From the NCBI GenBank assembly GCA_027924585.1, contig BSBM01000486.1, positions 39,696,001-39,760,000 on the forward strand: DNA of 64,000 bases, written 5' to 3'. The notes beneath the pieces were generated by a model. That model was not told where the DNA came from, searched no databases, and saw nothing but the letters and a program-made list of their open reading frames with translations. This DNA comes from Larix kaempferi. Its lineage: Eukaryota; Streptophyta; Pinopsida; Pinales; Pinaceae. Of this stretch, positions 25,501 through 40,500 are shown piece by piece (position 1 is the first letter of the stretch; every line of letters starts with the position of its first letter). Made by a program: the position numbers and the translations under genes.

Positions 25501-28500
25501 CCCATATTGGCTGAAATTGATAACAAGAGTGATGTTGCTAAGAAAGGTATGAAACGAGAAATGCATCCTCCTGCATTTGAGAAGCCCCAAATTTCTGAAG
25601 CCAACCTATTCTGGGCAAAAAAGAGGGTAAGGCTGACTTATATTTATGAAACCTGGGACTGTCTTAAATTTTGTTTTCATAACTAGTATATATACCAGCT
25701 TTGAGGGCATCTGTTTGGCATCATTATTGATGTTTAAGGACAGCTTGATTGGTAGTTGTTGGGAAGTCAAAGGGTTGAAATTGCAGACCTAAAATATTCA
25801 TAAACCAGAGCCAGAGATGGGTCAGTTCATGGGTGTTAATATACTCCGAAAATGCACTCACAATAGTAATAAAACCCCCAGGTCACAACTAGCATTATTG
25901 TGCCTTATTTCCAGCTAGGGGAGTAAATGTACCTTGTCAGCATTTGAAGGATACAGAGGGCCAATTCATCTTCAGAAATTCATGTAGACCTGTAATTTGA
26001 CCTGTAGCAGTCAACCTCTCTCACTTGGAGGCATATTTTAGTCTTTTGCATAAGGTTTTATGCCCTAAATTCATGGCATATGAGGGGCTTGTTACCGCCC
26101 AGTTTGCACAGGCTGTTTAGCAGACAGAAGACACCAAAGAGCCAGGGAGCCTTCAGTCCCTTTATCCAAGTCAAGGAGTCTTCTACCCAGTTGTATTATA
26201 CACTTCCTTTGTCATGGTCGAAGGAAGACGATTGTAATAATTTTGACATCCATTACATGTGTGAAAGGGCTAGCCCGAATGAGTCATTCGTATTATAACA
26301 ACTTTGGAGTGTTTTTTCACATAGAAGAACTTTCTAACTTCCTCTAGGTTTTTCACTAGCACCTCCAAAGCCAAAGTATGTCATAATACAGATCCCTCAG
26401 GCTGGTGTCTAAGTCCTTACGGTTTGATGTCAAAATTTGAATCAATCACCATGTTTATCCTTGTAAAGTATGACCTTTTAGGTCCCTTGGAGGGTTGAAT
26501 ATGTCCTAATATGGTAGTATGTGGTCAGGGGGGATGCTAGACACCTTATTACACTTCATACACCCCTTTTTGGACCCTCAAAAATCACAAAATCAAGCTA
26601 ATTCGCCTCCTGGAGACAAACGCCCATGATTTTTGCATGTTGGATACAAATTTGCATGATTTTAGGAGGTTGGTAAAAGAGAATATTCTTTAATTCACCC
26701 CCCCCACCTTGAGTGAGGTGTCATTACTGATTGGATTTTATCTCAATCAATCCCTATTTATCCACTCCTTGTCTCCTAGGTGGCTCATAAGGAGCCCTTA
26801 AGCTCTAGTTAATTTCATGAGGTGTCAAATTACACTATAGTTAACTCCATGATGTGTCATTTGACACTCTAGTTCACTCCAATTCATGAAATTCACCCCC
26901 CCTCTTCCTCTTTCTCTATTTAAGCAAGCTCTCCCCTCTCTTTTCTTTGTTGGTTATGGGTTGGAGATAGAGCTATTGTAATGTATATCTCTCATTTGCA
27001 GAATAGTGTTAATAAAGTAAAGACTTTGGAGGTCAAGAAAGATGTGTACCTATTGTGTGGATGCTAGTGTCTTGCATGTTATTATATGAGGTAATTTGTA
27101 TTGTTTAATAGGTTGCTAGTTCTTTTTTCCTTCTCTTTCAGGCCTTGGAAGGGGTATTGTTATCGAATAGGATAGGATCTATTGTTTACTTTAGATCTTA
27201 TTATAGGTTGTAAGAGAGGTCTTTACTTTAAGCATACTTTCAGTTGTATCTATGTTTGTATTAACCCTCTCTTTCAGGATGCACCAAGAGAAACATTTGG
27301 AGGGAGATTCTATCTCTTTCTAGTTATATGTTTTCCTTGCAGGTTCTCATCCATCAAGGAGATTGTGATTAGCCTTGCACAACCCCCTTCTCTTGTTGGC
27401 TTTTGTGGAGTAGTCCCTCAATATAGTTTTGAAAGCACTCCATTGCTCAAAGCTTGAACAAGCACCGTTCGACAAATCTTCTATAACCCTCCTCTTTATT
27501 CAATTTAAAACTCAGTTTTATATGCATGTCATAGCTAGATCTATTTTATAAATGATATATCTATCCTAGATCTGTTAGATGCATGCATGCTAGATCTATT
27601 TAAGTTTTAAAGTACATTATTCAAGTAGATCCTGAAAGTACTAGTCGTTTCTAAGTGACATAGTCAACCTTGACGGATTGCCCACTTAGACTAGTACCTC
27701 GTGGGTTGCCTTAAGTGTATTTCGATGCAATTTTGGCCACGTTTAGCTCAATGTCCGCTCTCCATACAGTCATAATTTTGCATGTTAAGGACACTTACGC
27801 CCACTTGGATTAGTAGTTCTAACCCCCTAATACATGCCTCCAAGTACCCTTTGATTTCGCAGGTTAAGCATGCTTTGCGGTGCAATTCAGGGGCACTTTC
27901 TAGCTGATTTTTGCTCTCTGTCAGGATCTTTTTAGTTCGCTGTTTTTGGACAGCAAACACGCAGTCCAAAGAGGCAGCCCTGATCACCCTCAAATCCAGT
28001 CAGTTCAACTCATCCAAAGGGCAGTTTTTCTTGCTCCTTTTTCTCATTTTCTTCCATCACTTGTAAGCTTGACTATTGGCCACTAAGGACCAACAGTAAG
28101 CATTTTTTAATAGCTTTTATTGTAGTTTGTAATTTACCCGGTGGGGCGGCAGTATCACATCCCACCTACTCCCCGAACCACTATTTTGCATTTTTCTGTT
28201 TTTTGAATTTAACTTCACAAACTAACTCCAAATGCTAAATCCTAACCTAGATTAAGTCACATTTACTTTGGTGCATTAAAATTAACCATAGAATTTTTTG
28301 AGTCTTCTTTTTGTCCATCACTATATGGAAGTCAACTATAATTAGACAACACCTACTTTATTCTTGCAGACTGTCAATCATTGCACCAAGTAGGTTCACA
28401 ATTTGACTCTTGTGCTAATTTACTTTAGTTTTACAAGTTATCAATCCCAGCAGCAAGCAAGTTCACAATTCGACACTTATTCTTATTTTTATGTTCCTCC

Positions 28501-31500
28501 ATTTAACAAGCAAGTCAATCATCGCTTCTAGCGAGTTCACAATTTGACTCTGCTTCTGCTTTCTAGTAATTAGATCATTTTCCCCCTTTTCGCTAGTAAA
28601 TGAAATTCATAGTTTAGCTTACAAGTCATTTCAAGTTTTGAAAACGCATTTCCTTTGCCCAATAGATAAAGCGTTGATCTTTTGATATACATATACTGTG
28701 AGTTTTGTGAATGCGCATTTGATTTACTTGTCAAATATATTGCTAGATTAACAACTTCCAATTCATTAACTCCTAAGTCGCTTTTTCCAAAGTGACCATC
28801 CGTGGTATTTTGTTAGGGTCTACCTCCCTTGGCTTTGTTTAGGAGTTGACCTAAATAGAGGAGTCGAGTGTTGTGATGACAATTGCACCCGACTCATTAA
28901 CTTGCCCCAAGGCCACTCTCAGTGAGTTGAGATTTTTCTCACGTTCACATGCAGGTTAAGGCGGCTACAAGGCTAATCATTGGATATCTTGCTGTTGTGA
29001 GGAATTTTTACATGATTTATTGAGGGCGTCCTAGAAGAGGCATCTTCACACCTTGGAGCAGTTCTTTTGGAGTTTTATTCCATGTTTTGAGGATTCGTCT
29101 CTCTCCAGGTGGAATTAATCACCTAGCTTGGCTCGTCGATCCATCTTTTGCACAAGGTTGGTAATTGTCTGGACTTCATTCTATTGTAGAGGTCAAAGTG
29201 TCCACTCCATTGGAGGGTTTTCTGTGCTTTTGGGAGAGCATTCACTATTTTATGGCTTGTTGGGAGGTAGCACTCCATTTGGGAGGTGCCCCATTTTGAG
29301 AGAATCGTTGCGTCTTAGAAGAGATCTAGGAGTCAAACCCTATATCTAGGAGATCGTTGCATCTCTTGAGGGACTTGTCCATTGCTTTGTGGACTCATTT
29401 TGGAAGCACTAACTTTGGAGGTTGTCGGTTTGGTTGAATTGTGGACACCATATTATTGGAGCGTTGCCTTCGAAGTTTTGGAGGGCTACACATGGACTTT
29501 TGCTTGTTATTGGATTCCTCACTTGGTGGAGGCACCCCCCTTTATTGGGCCTTATATCTCTCTTTGATGATGTACTCATGGCTTTGACCACCATTTTTAT
29601 GGATTTTGTGAGGAGTTGGTTAGGCTTTAGTGGAGATTATTACTTACTCCACCCTAGGGTAGCTGAAGGGATTCATTATTATTTTATTTTAAAGGAAGTT
29701 GAGCTACTCTCCTATATAAAGAGAGCCTCTTCCGCATTTGAACTCATGGTTGGATTTTGAGAGCTCTCTCTCTTTTGGAGCCTAATTGACACATATTTTA
29801 TGGTGCATCTTGAAGTATAAGGGTTTATTCTCCATTTGTAGGTGTGGTTCCTTGTTCTTATTTCTACTGTTGCTAATGGATGGTAGAATAACCTAGATCT
29901 TGTTAGTTGGGCCATAAGAAGAGCAAAATCTATCACATTGGAAAGGTTTTATGTGAGATCCCTATTCCTCTATTTCCCTTTGATGTTTTATGCATAAATG
30001 TTACATTGTTCTAAGTCATCTTTATAAAGTAAGAACTTGTAATACTCCATTGTATGAGGCACACTCTAGTTAACATTGTTTTGAGTTGGCACCGCATGGA
30101 AGCTCGTAGGTGATTTTTACATTCATTTTCTAACATGTTAGGGTTTATTAGTTGACACCGTAAGGGATATAATTTTCCCTAACCCTTTCATGAACTTGCC
30201 CCTTCACTAGTTTTGTTCCCTTTGATTCCATTTGCCCTGGGGATTGGCACTAGTCTTCATGCTCCTCCCATCAACCCTTTTTATCTATACCACAAAAAAG
30301 ACCTAACGTTTTGCTAAGGCCAACTCTTCAAATCACCTTGTGCCTTTATTGCCATAGCCTTGCAATCCTAACCCTAGGGAAGCCCCCCTTGAGTTGGAGA
30401 AGAGCCAACCTGAAGTGCAGAGATCGTTATCGAGGTGACAGTGGCTAAAACCTCTAGGTATAATTGGGCTAGCCTTGTTCTTTGGGGCTTTAATCACAAA
30501 TGCTAGTTCAAGTTGTAATACCCTGTACAAGCAAATTTCAACATTTCTGTTTTTAGCAGGAGTCTAAACAATTGTAGGCACTCTAACATCGAATCCTTTA
30601 ATAATTCCTCACTAGCACACTCTAGGTCGACACCACTCAGAAAGGGGTCCCATTTAAGGTTGGGGTCTCTTTAGAATTTGGGGCCCACAATACCAGCTAG
30701 AGAGGTTCAAATTTGCCTTAACATTTCAGATTTGCCTACAACATTTCAGATTTGACTTAACATTTCAGATTTTGCCTAAAGTCTCCATCAATAATCCACT
30801 CTGCATCTAGGAGAGCAGTTTCCATCTATGTACAGAGATGAGTACGTGCAGAGCTTAGGTTTGCAGCATACAACGAACAGAAACAAAGCAGTCTCTCCTG
30901 AAACAGAATGGTAACTCACACACAATGATTGCTTGGGTCACTTTCAGAGGCTGTAACAAAATTCTGCAGATAAGGTAAAATGGCTAGCAACACCCTCCGC
31001 CCTGGTCATGATCCGTAATCTAGAAAGGACCATTCCAAACATAACTCATGCAGCGATGAAGCTCAAATCCAGCTGACTTGACCTCGTAACTTTCATAATA
31101 TTTACTATCACTCTGCTATTATGTGATGAATGCTCTTGCAATAATTTGAATGTTTCTAAAAAGTTCTGAACATAAAAAATGTGGTTCACGAAATTTACTA
31201 TCACTCTGCATTTATGAAATGAAAATCCTTGCATATTCTAAATATCTCTAAAGACTACTTCCTGGTTCCATGTGTGGGTGTGAATTGTTTGATTCATTTG
31301 ACAGTGCCCAGTATTTGTATCCTATCACTAAATGATAAAGACTTCAATCCCTTGTTAGCATATACAATATTTTGTGAATCTTTTAAGTATCAGGGACTTC
31401 CATCCTCATTGGTGATTGAAGTATATGTCCATTTATGAGATCTTCTATATCTTCCATACAAATTACTCCTTATGTTTGTAACTTTATTTAGTCAGGGTAA

Positions 31501-34500
31501 AAGTGCCCTTCTGATTTCAGAAATCTGCATTGAATGCTCTAACTCCAATTGAATGAGTTCTCTCTCTTTTAATTAAAACCTTTAATAGAATTCAATGACA
31601 ATCAGCACGTACAAACCATAAAGAAACTTGAGGACATCACACATTGTCACCTCAAAGATCGTTGTCCTCACTTAGGTGGGATTTCCTCCGACACTAGGGG
31701 GAATCCCTAATAAGACTACAAATCTCTCCTTTAAGTGTTGTATAATAGCCAGATCTGTAGAATGAAATTTTTTCTAGTTTTGTAAGATAATATGGGAGAA
31801 GCCAAGCAATACCTCATGCTTTGTCCTTAGGATATGGAGTCTAGGTCACAAACGGAACTTGACAATGAAGAAGACACAATAAAACCACCATACAAAAAGT
31901 ATTATCGATCATAAACAAATTTGATATATATGAAACAACCACGTGAAATGTTCAAGAAAGAAAATGACACATCCATAAACTTCTTGCAGCCACATAAGAT
32001 ATCAAAGAAGAGATTAGAGTCAAAGAGAACCATCTATTGAATAAACAACCTCTTAATACATCTTAATTGAAATCTGATATCAATGGAATGAAAAGGGTTT
32101 AGAGACCAAACTTCGGCCTCCTCTTCCAGCAAAGAACATCCCACGATGATAAGCAAAAACAACCCTTTACACAAAGATATGGCAGCAATAAATAAATGGC
32201 AGCCTTACATACACATGAGATCTATGAGAAAAGAAGATGGAAGCTCCAATTCAACAAGCCTTTCCTTCCTTCCCCTGTGATTACAGATTCTTTGGCCTTG
32301 AGGGGGATTTTCATTCTCTTGAACTTTTCCCTGGCTAATGTGAGTTCTCCTTTTATAACTTTCAATCTCCAACCACCTCTCAATAAAATACAGTTAGAAA
32401 ATACTAGAAGCCTCAATAAATTAATATAAATAAAACCCTAGAAGCCTCTAGAAAAGAGCTAAGGACCCATCAATGATGAATCATGCCTCCAAATATGTAG
32501 ATATTGCCTAGGAGAATGTCAAAAGCCATCTCAATGCTGAAATATGCCTCAAAATATGTAGATATACCTATGTTGCACAAGTTTCTGGAATGCGGGTACG
32601 TTGGGTATGTGGGTACGAGTATCCGGTACGGCTAGAAGCTTTTCCCAAATTTGCAGGAAACGTCGGGTTGGGAGCGGCAATAATATATATTAATTTTTTT
32701 AAATATATTACAAAAAATTAAAGAGTTAAAAAAATATAATTGATTAATTTCATAGCTTAAACTATTTTAGCCTCTTAAGCCTCTGGTAGTGTCATGAAAT
32801 TCAATTATTTTAAATTTGCTCACTCCTGTAGGTCCAGATTATACAAAAATTGGGTTTGTGTGACCTTAAGTAAACCCTAACTATGCATGATTCTAGCGCC
32901 ATGGTATGTTTTGTAAATATGACCTTCAACTTTATCCCAATGTACGAGTTTGTAAAGGAAAATTGCATATGTGTGTGTGTGTGTGTACGAAGCACAAATA
33001 ACTTCATAAATCATAAGATTCAATCTTTTTTAATTCCTTGTTTCAACTCCATCTCTATTATTGCTCCTAAGAGTGCTTAGTATTTGGGTGCCTTTGCATT
33101 TTTTTGATGGTAACTGTTATCACATATATAGTAGTCGAGTTACCATACATTATTTTTCTGATGCCAGTACACTATTCAGCCAGTTCCCTTACATTTGAGA
33201 TGCTGAGATGAGCATCTATATTGGATCACTATCAGATTGTGCACAGCAGTATATATTCCCCATACCATGACTGAGTCTCAGGACACTCAGAGAGATGACC
33301 GATGTAGCCATTATACCATTGGTACAGAGCAGTCAGTAGTGCCCAGAGTTACAACAGCAGTTTCAGAGGACAGATGATGGTACAGGTTGATGAGCATTCA
33401 GGTATATGACTCAGCAGGTATATCATTGTGTTATGGTTATATTGCTTTTATACTTATTCTCATAGCATGTCTTAGCACCTAGTGTCATGATCTGGCGATC
33501 ATATAGATATATGGACCTGGTTGAAGCTTATTATATATATTATATTGTCCCTACTCAGACTTAGAAATTCACTATTCATACTCATTGGTTTTACCCTCCT
33601 TAGGGAGAATAGAGGTGATCATTCCACCATACCTTGGCTTGCTAGTGTTGGCACCATTATTCATTGTCTTCATCCATCCATTGCCTACCTTTTAGATTAT
33701 CACCCTGACTTACTACTTGACTAGTGGCATGGAGGACTTTTCCCCACTGTAGCCTCTGTATTGGATGAGCTTCCCTGTTTATTGTGTCTCCGCTCTGAGT
33801 TGGTGACAAAACTTACCTATGGTGAGTTGGAGTTCCTTGGAATTCCCCCTAGTCACTAAAGTTGTGTTGGCTAAACCTGAAACTTTTGGTGCTACCATGA
33901 ATACAAAATCTGGAAAATGAAATGCTATATCTTGTATGAAAAGCCCATTCATGCAATGTGTTTCTAAACACACATGAATGAAAGGCATGCCAAATGAAAA
34001 TGGCCATGAAACTAAAATGTTATATCTTTTGGAAATGTAAATACCTAGGTAAACAAGCTGTCCATGACACACCTAGAAGTGCTCAGGTAAACAAGTGCCT
34101 TAAAAACACACCTGCAGCAGAAAGCCTAAAATAGATGAAAATCTATGCAATGTGTTTATAAACACACATAGACCAAGGCTATGGAAACTTCAGGCCCAAA
34201 AAGCAATGGAACTTAAATGCTATATCGAAACAATTGCTGGCCTTATTTGTATTATGGATTGTGCGCATCTGTTAAAGGTGAATAAACCCTCTTTGAACAA
34301 CTCATCCATTTGTGAGACACCGCCATTCCCTGTGTTGTTGCTCATTCAGTATATACTATGGTGTGTATTCCCTTTCCCTTTGCCAAAGTGTCACAAAGTT
34401 AAGTCAGTCAAGTCACCCCTTAGCCTAGCCAGTTATTTTAGCCTTCACCCTTTACTAGCAAATTGATCACAGCTATGAAGTGAGTATGATCTTGAAAGTC

Positions 34501-37500
34501 TATTCTGAGTAATAATAATAATTAATGACATTATATATTTGGATTTAGATCGCCAATAATGATTACTTTGTGTTATAATTGTTATTTGAATAAGTTGTAG
34601 AGCATGCATTAACCTTTGACACTTTGCAGCAGCTTCCGATGATGGTCTGAGTTATATTTGGTCATGTTGACTTGGCTAGAACTAGTTTGACCAAGGACAT
34701 GAGATGGTTGGACCTTGTGATGATATGGATAGATGATATATGGTCTATGTACATGTAAATGATGATTCTATGCAGCAGCTACAGGGTTATGATGATGATT
34801 CTTGGTTTACAGCAGTATTTGATCATTTACAGATTATTATTATTTACCATGTTCCGGTATATTGGATATATATATTGATCATGCAGAGACTCATATGGTG
34901 TATGAGTACACATCTTGGATGGATTTGGACCTTCTGAGTCCAATGAGACAGTTTGTTTTCAGTTCCGGGCACTTACAGTGATGATTTAGCCTCAGTAGGC
35001 TATCCCAGTGCAGTTTTGGTCTGTCAGAGGCCGTGTCAGAGCAGATGTGATTTTTATCCGGTTGACCTAGGGCGCTGTATTTGGAGGGGGTGGTCCAGCC
35101 ACTTGTTTTTACCATATTACCCCCCTCCCGGACACACTGGTGCCCTCACCTTGACAGCGCAGGCACTCCAAGAGGCAGTTTGGGGTAGTTTCACGCTTCC
35201 CGAGGCATTTCAGGATTGGTAGAAATGGCTATTGAGGAATTCGATTTGGGCTACTGAGGCAATGTCTTGGCATGGGATGATCAGTGATGATGGATTGATC
35301 TCTTCCGCACCTCCTCCAGCAGTTTCAGCTTCATCGGGGCCCGCATCCATCACTTATGGCACTTTTTGATGATTTATGAAGCCTTTTGAGGCCTACGATT
35401 TGACCATAGAGGCACGATTTGGTATATTGATGACTATTTTATTATTATTGTGCTATGGGGATTGACCAAGCGTGGCTAAAATTACTCCTTGGACCCACCA
35501 TAAGCTTCCTATTATGTTTTGTCATCATGATTTGGTGGGATTCCACTCTTCTAGGGCAATTTTGTCCACTTATATTATATTTTATTAGTGATCCATGTAT
35601 TTTATTGTTGAGCTCATCTCAACCATTGATTAGACATTTGTATCTTTTAATCTTAGCCACTCATTCAAAAAGTGGTTAGGATTTTGATGCCTCTCCTTCC
35701 TATTTAAAGGAGAGAGCTTCTCATTGTAAAGGGACTGGTGGCTCTGGATTATTGGAATAGAAAATTATTATTGCATCTATCTCCAGTGTTGTGGTGAATG
35801 TCTTGGTGTTCGTTCATTGGTTCTTCCTTTGCACTAAGTTATTGGAGATCTTGTTTTGCCATATCTTTTGTAGCACGTTTTTTTGCATCTACAGGTGGAG
35901 GCCGATTTGCTTTGAGGAGGAAGTATTGGTAGGGGAAGACTCTCCCTACTTCTTCTTTGGATCTCTTCGTTGGTAACAGGGAGTATTACTGTCCCAGGAC
36001 CTTCTATTCTATGTTATCATTGCATTTTACTTGTATTTCCTCCATACTTGACCTCTCTGATTGAAATCGACTTTCCTTGGATTGACAGGTAGAGGAGGGC
36101 GCACTTATGGGCTAGGGCAAGCAAAATCAAGAATTTCTCATTTGGTCTCTGCGGGAATCTTCCTCAACATCAAAGTATCTCTCTTCATCACTCAAGTATG
36201 ATCTCAAGGTAAGTTCTATCTCCGTGATCTATCCACTTGTCTAAAATATTTCAAACCCTAATTAATCAAAACCCCCATTTTACATTTTTTCAGATCTACT
36301 AAGATCTAGTGGCTTCTTAGGCAAGAAATTTAAAACCCACCTCTATAGTATCCACGGCATCCCGGATCTATAGTTTGGTGAGGATTGGCCTCCATTTGAC
36401 CCTCTTCCCAATGTATTTAGCCTCTCCAGGCAAGGGCGCACTTCCTAGTTTGGTGGGTTGACCTAGATCTAGTATGTGGGTAGTTGAGATCCCGCTTGAT
36501 TCATGATCTACACATCCAATAACCTACCCCCAGATTGTCAGTTTTCTGATTTCTACCTTGTGGGCCCTATTCCACATTTTAAGGGATTTAATCCCCATTT
36601 TGGACCACTTGGTATCTTTAAACTCAGATCTAGTAAGATCTAGCCATCGGATTGCCTTGAAATTATAGATCCACACCCTCACCTGCTTAAACCACTTGGA
36701 TCTAAAGTTTGGATGCCATCAGACTTGTCTTGACCCCACTTATCCCACTTTTAGGCCTCCTTGGGTAAAGTCACACCACCTTGGAGAAGTGAGTTGGTCC
36801 ACTTCTAGGACGTGGGTACTTGAGATTTCGGTGGATTTGGAACGGGAATAATTCAAAACCTAGGTCTAGTAGGTCACCTTGTCAAATCTTGCCTTGGAGA
36901 TAGCATTCCTTGTTTTAAGGGATTGTGGTCCACTTAGGTCAAACCTAGATCTAGACCTATTCATCCATCAAGACTTTAATTGCCCACTTGTCTCATGAAA
37001 TAGGAGTCCTTAACCACAAGTTAACTTCACTTTGACTCCATTATCCCAATTCCCAAGGCACTGGTCTCTCTCCAAGTCAATTCGACTTTCCTAGATTGTT
37101 GAATTAACTTGTGGTTTGACCCTTGTGTGGTGAACTAAACCCTTTGATGTCATCATGTATCATGATCAAGCTTGTCACTTGTACTAGCTAACCCCGATTC
37201 AATCCTTAAACTACCCTGCATTGGACACGGTTCCCAAGGCAATGGATTTTGTCATATTGAACTAGTACCTCAATCCTGGATCCTATTTCACAAATCATAA
37301 GTCACTTTCACATCAATAATGAACCAAAGCTACACTCATTGAACCCCTCACTTGTCTTGTGACTTCATCCTAAGGTCTAGCATAAACCATACACCTTACT
37401 TCACTTAGAATTAACTTGATTTGGTGTCTTGGTCTTGATCTCTCCTGTCGGGAGTAGATCGGGTCTCCCCCTTTGTTGTCTGGGCTAGATAACATAAAGC

Positions 37501-40500
37501 GAAGGTTGCCTCGATTAGCGTGACAACCATATATTGGAGGTCGAGGTGATCGTGGTTGCACCTTTTGAGTTGCCCTTCCCTATTGCCATCCATGAGTGGA
37601 TACATCCATAGGGGTAACTACAGTTTAGGTGATAACAGTAACTACTACTTACTTCTTATGTGAATGAAGGCTTGATTGTTTCAAGTTCAAGTAACAAACT
37701 TTCAAAGTCTTCAATATTTTGAGTTTGATGTGGTTTATGATCCTAAATTGCTATATCAATCAATATGAATAACGTAAGCTAGATATAAACATTTGAGACA
37801 TGAATTAAAGCTGTTCAATATCTTAGTATTGTAGAAAGATCCATGTTTATTAACTTAAGTACACTGGCAGCTTATATTTTGAGTGTGAATGGATCTAAAC
37901 ATTTAAGAGGTGTGAGCCCTCTTAATTTATATAAACTTGAAAAATTTTAAAATGACGTTATTGATAGATTCAATTGGAATTTTATTATTGGTGATTTCTT
38001 GGAACAATAAACAACAATCATTCAATTGATTTTCGACACGTTTCTTATGATTTTGGGCTCCACGTGGATGGGAGCTTCTACAAGCTCCCAAAAAAAAGGG
38101 AGCGGCTAAAGCAAGTTACCAAAAAGCTCCCAATCTCCCAGAGAAGATCCCAACAAAAAGGGGACGTTTTGTACCAGCTCCCAAGCTCCCAGGAGCGGGG
38201 AAACACCGAGTACGGGTTGCCAAAATCACGGGAGCGGTACCCGTGCAACTATGAGATATACCTTTGATAGCGTGAAATGACATCCTCAATGGTAAAAATG
38301 CATCAAAATATACAAATCATCATTATCTAGGTGTCAAAGAAACAATCACATTTCCACTCCATAGCATGGGAACCGCTCCCGGAGTTCAGGGAACTCGTTC
38401 CAGAAGTTCCCGCGTTCCAGGGAGCTTAGGAACGGGAACGAAACGTTCCAAAATCCGTCGGAACGGTTCCGGGAGCTTTGGAACTTTCCGGGAACTTCTA
38501 GCATAAAAATTTGGGAGCTTGGGAACTTGTTTTTTGGCGTTCCGCCGGTTGGGAGCTTGCAGCCGTTCCCGAAACTCCCACACGTTCCTCGTTGGTGGCC
38601 CCACACTTAATCGCTTAATCTCTCCCACCAAACTATAATCAAGATTTGTGGGAGCTAAACCGTGAAAAAAAACTATAAATTGGGACAGCTCAATTCGCAT
38701 AGGTGTTTGAGAGTCTTCGCCGTGAGAGTGACTATGATGTAGGTGACTGTGCTGTGAGAGGAGTGCTGTGAGAGTGACGAGAACTTAACTATTGCACTTG
38801 TTTTTTAATGTAATCTTCCATGCCTTAATCAAATATATATACCCTTCAAATTGAAAGTGGAAGGGATGAAAGGGCAGCGAATATTTCTCTACAACTAGTT
38901 CATAAGCCATCGCTTTAGCCGCGGCTCCAGATGTCATACCGAATCAAATCTCATAATTTATTCGTGTAAATACTCCTCCCGGGGTTTGTCAAATCCAACG
39001 TTTTCGTTTGAGCTCTGGCGTGAGGGAGATAGGCACTGAATATCCGGTGCCTGTGTTTTCTTGTAAAATGTCAACTCGTAAAAGTATTTCCCAAACCATC
39101 TGTATGGAGGACGACGGATGGCAGACGTTCATACAAAAAGATTGACAGACAGTGTTTTATATACTACCCACATATATGAAACAAGAACTTAACTATTGCA
39201 ATGTTGAGTTTTTAAGTTTATTTTTTAAATTATTATTATTAATATATTTATTATTTATAAAAAAAATTATTATTATTTTTTTTATTATATTTTTTTAATA
39301 TATATTATTGCCGCTCCCAACCCGCCGTTTCCTACAAATTTTGGGGAAACTTCTAGCCGTATCAGACACCCGTACCCAAGTTCCCAACGTTCCCGCGTTC
39401 CGGAAACTCGTGCAACATAGCATTTCCATATATCAAGGATCAAAGACAGTCAAGAAGAATTTTATCATGTGGATTTGTAATGAAAACAAAAACCCATGAA
39501 ACCATGAACTTTAGTAAATGAAATAGAGTAACGAGGAAAAAGGCATCGGTATCATAGGATATAGAGAAATTTGGAATGAACACACCCTAGTAAGGCAAAT
39601 GAAGTTGACAAGTCTTATTGCAGTATTCATCTATTATCTAGCTTTCTAAAAGGAAGCTTTCTAGAACACTAAAAAATTCAGCAAATTTTATGATCCATAA
39701 ATTTTGATGTTAAAAGAATGCATAATATCTAAGCTGCCAGGAAACTTGCGTACAGGGATGGGTGTGGGGGCAAGGACACAACTTTTTGAAACAACGGACT
39801 CGGGTACGTCGGGGGTAATATATATATATAGCCTGATGGGTTAGCTCAAGTGGTGGAGAGTTGTGAGTTGTAAGCAGAAGGTCTCAGGGTCAAATCCTCG
39901 GGTGGCTATGCATAGATATATAAAGGCCTCACTTGATGTCCCCACCGAGTTAGGCTTCGTAATCAAAGCCGGCAGGGTGAGGCCCCTTCGGGTTGGCCCC
40001 CTGTGAATTCTTCATGTGGACGTAGCAACTCCTCTTTGGGGTTGTAAACCACATTGAAAAAAAATATATATATATATATGAAATTTAAATCATTTTCACT
40101 GTACATATATATTCATGTGCATCCATATGAATCCAGATTCCAAACCATTATACACAAATATGCAAAGTTTCTCGTGTATATAGCAAGGGTGCATACAACT
40201 AAAAAAACATCAAGTGCAATTCATATCTGACCCAAAATACATAAACAAACAGGCTAAATGGCCTATAGAGTCCAAAAAACTTCATGCTACATCAAATAAT
40301 TACATATCAAAATCATTGCCTATATTGGAATCCTATTCATTAATAGCACCTTGTGCCCCCCTCCTCTCGGTTCTAGCCCTTGCATCCACCTTGAATCTTG
40401 AAGTTGGTCCCCCAAGGACATTAGTCAACACCCTACAGTTTTGATGAAACGTCCTAATCCAAGTGTTAAAATAAGGTAGAAAAAGCTTCCCATGCTTAAT

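Larger units (their letters stand above)
32568..38253. mobile_element. hAT element D (1.16 kb without its insertion)
   Basis: A perfect 8-bp duplication AGATATAC lies at 32560-32567 and 38254-38261. Termini are CTATGTTGCACAAG (left) and, read inward, CATAGTTGCACGGG (right). GC-rich subterminal words GGTACG and GGGAGC are concentrated near both ends. The element is split by the solo LTR 33115-37637; removing the LTR and one TSD copy leaves about 1,158 bp with no transposase. It is therefore non-autonomous. Confidence 0.92.

Noticed and set aside
25471-25686. Possible host exon on the plus strand
   Set aside because: A donor-like site exists but there is no partner exon, family match or clear acceptor.
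17188-37637. The similar LTRs at 17188 and 33115 as the two ends of one 20-kb element
   Set aside because: Each has its own target duplication (GGTCC and GTAAC), and other complete elements lie between them with independent borders.
38064-38700. Open frames rich in Pro, Glu and Leu near 38064-38700
   Set aside because: They are translations of the GGGAGC and GGAAC words of hAT elements D and C.
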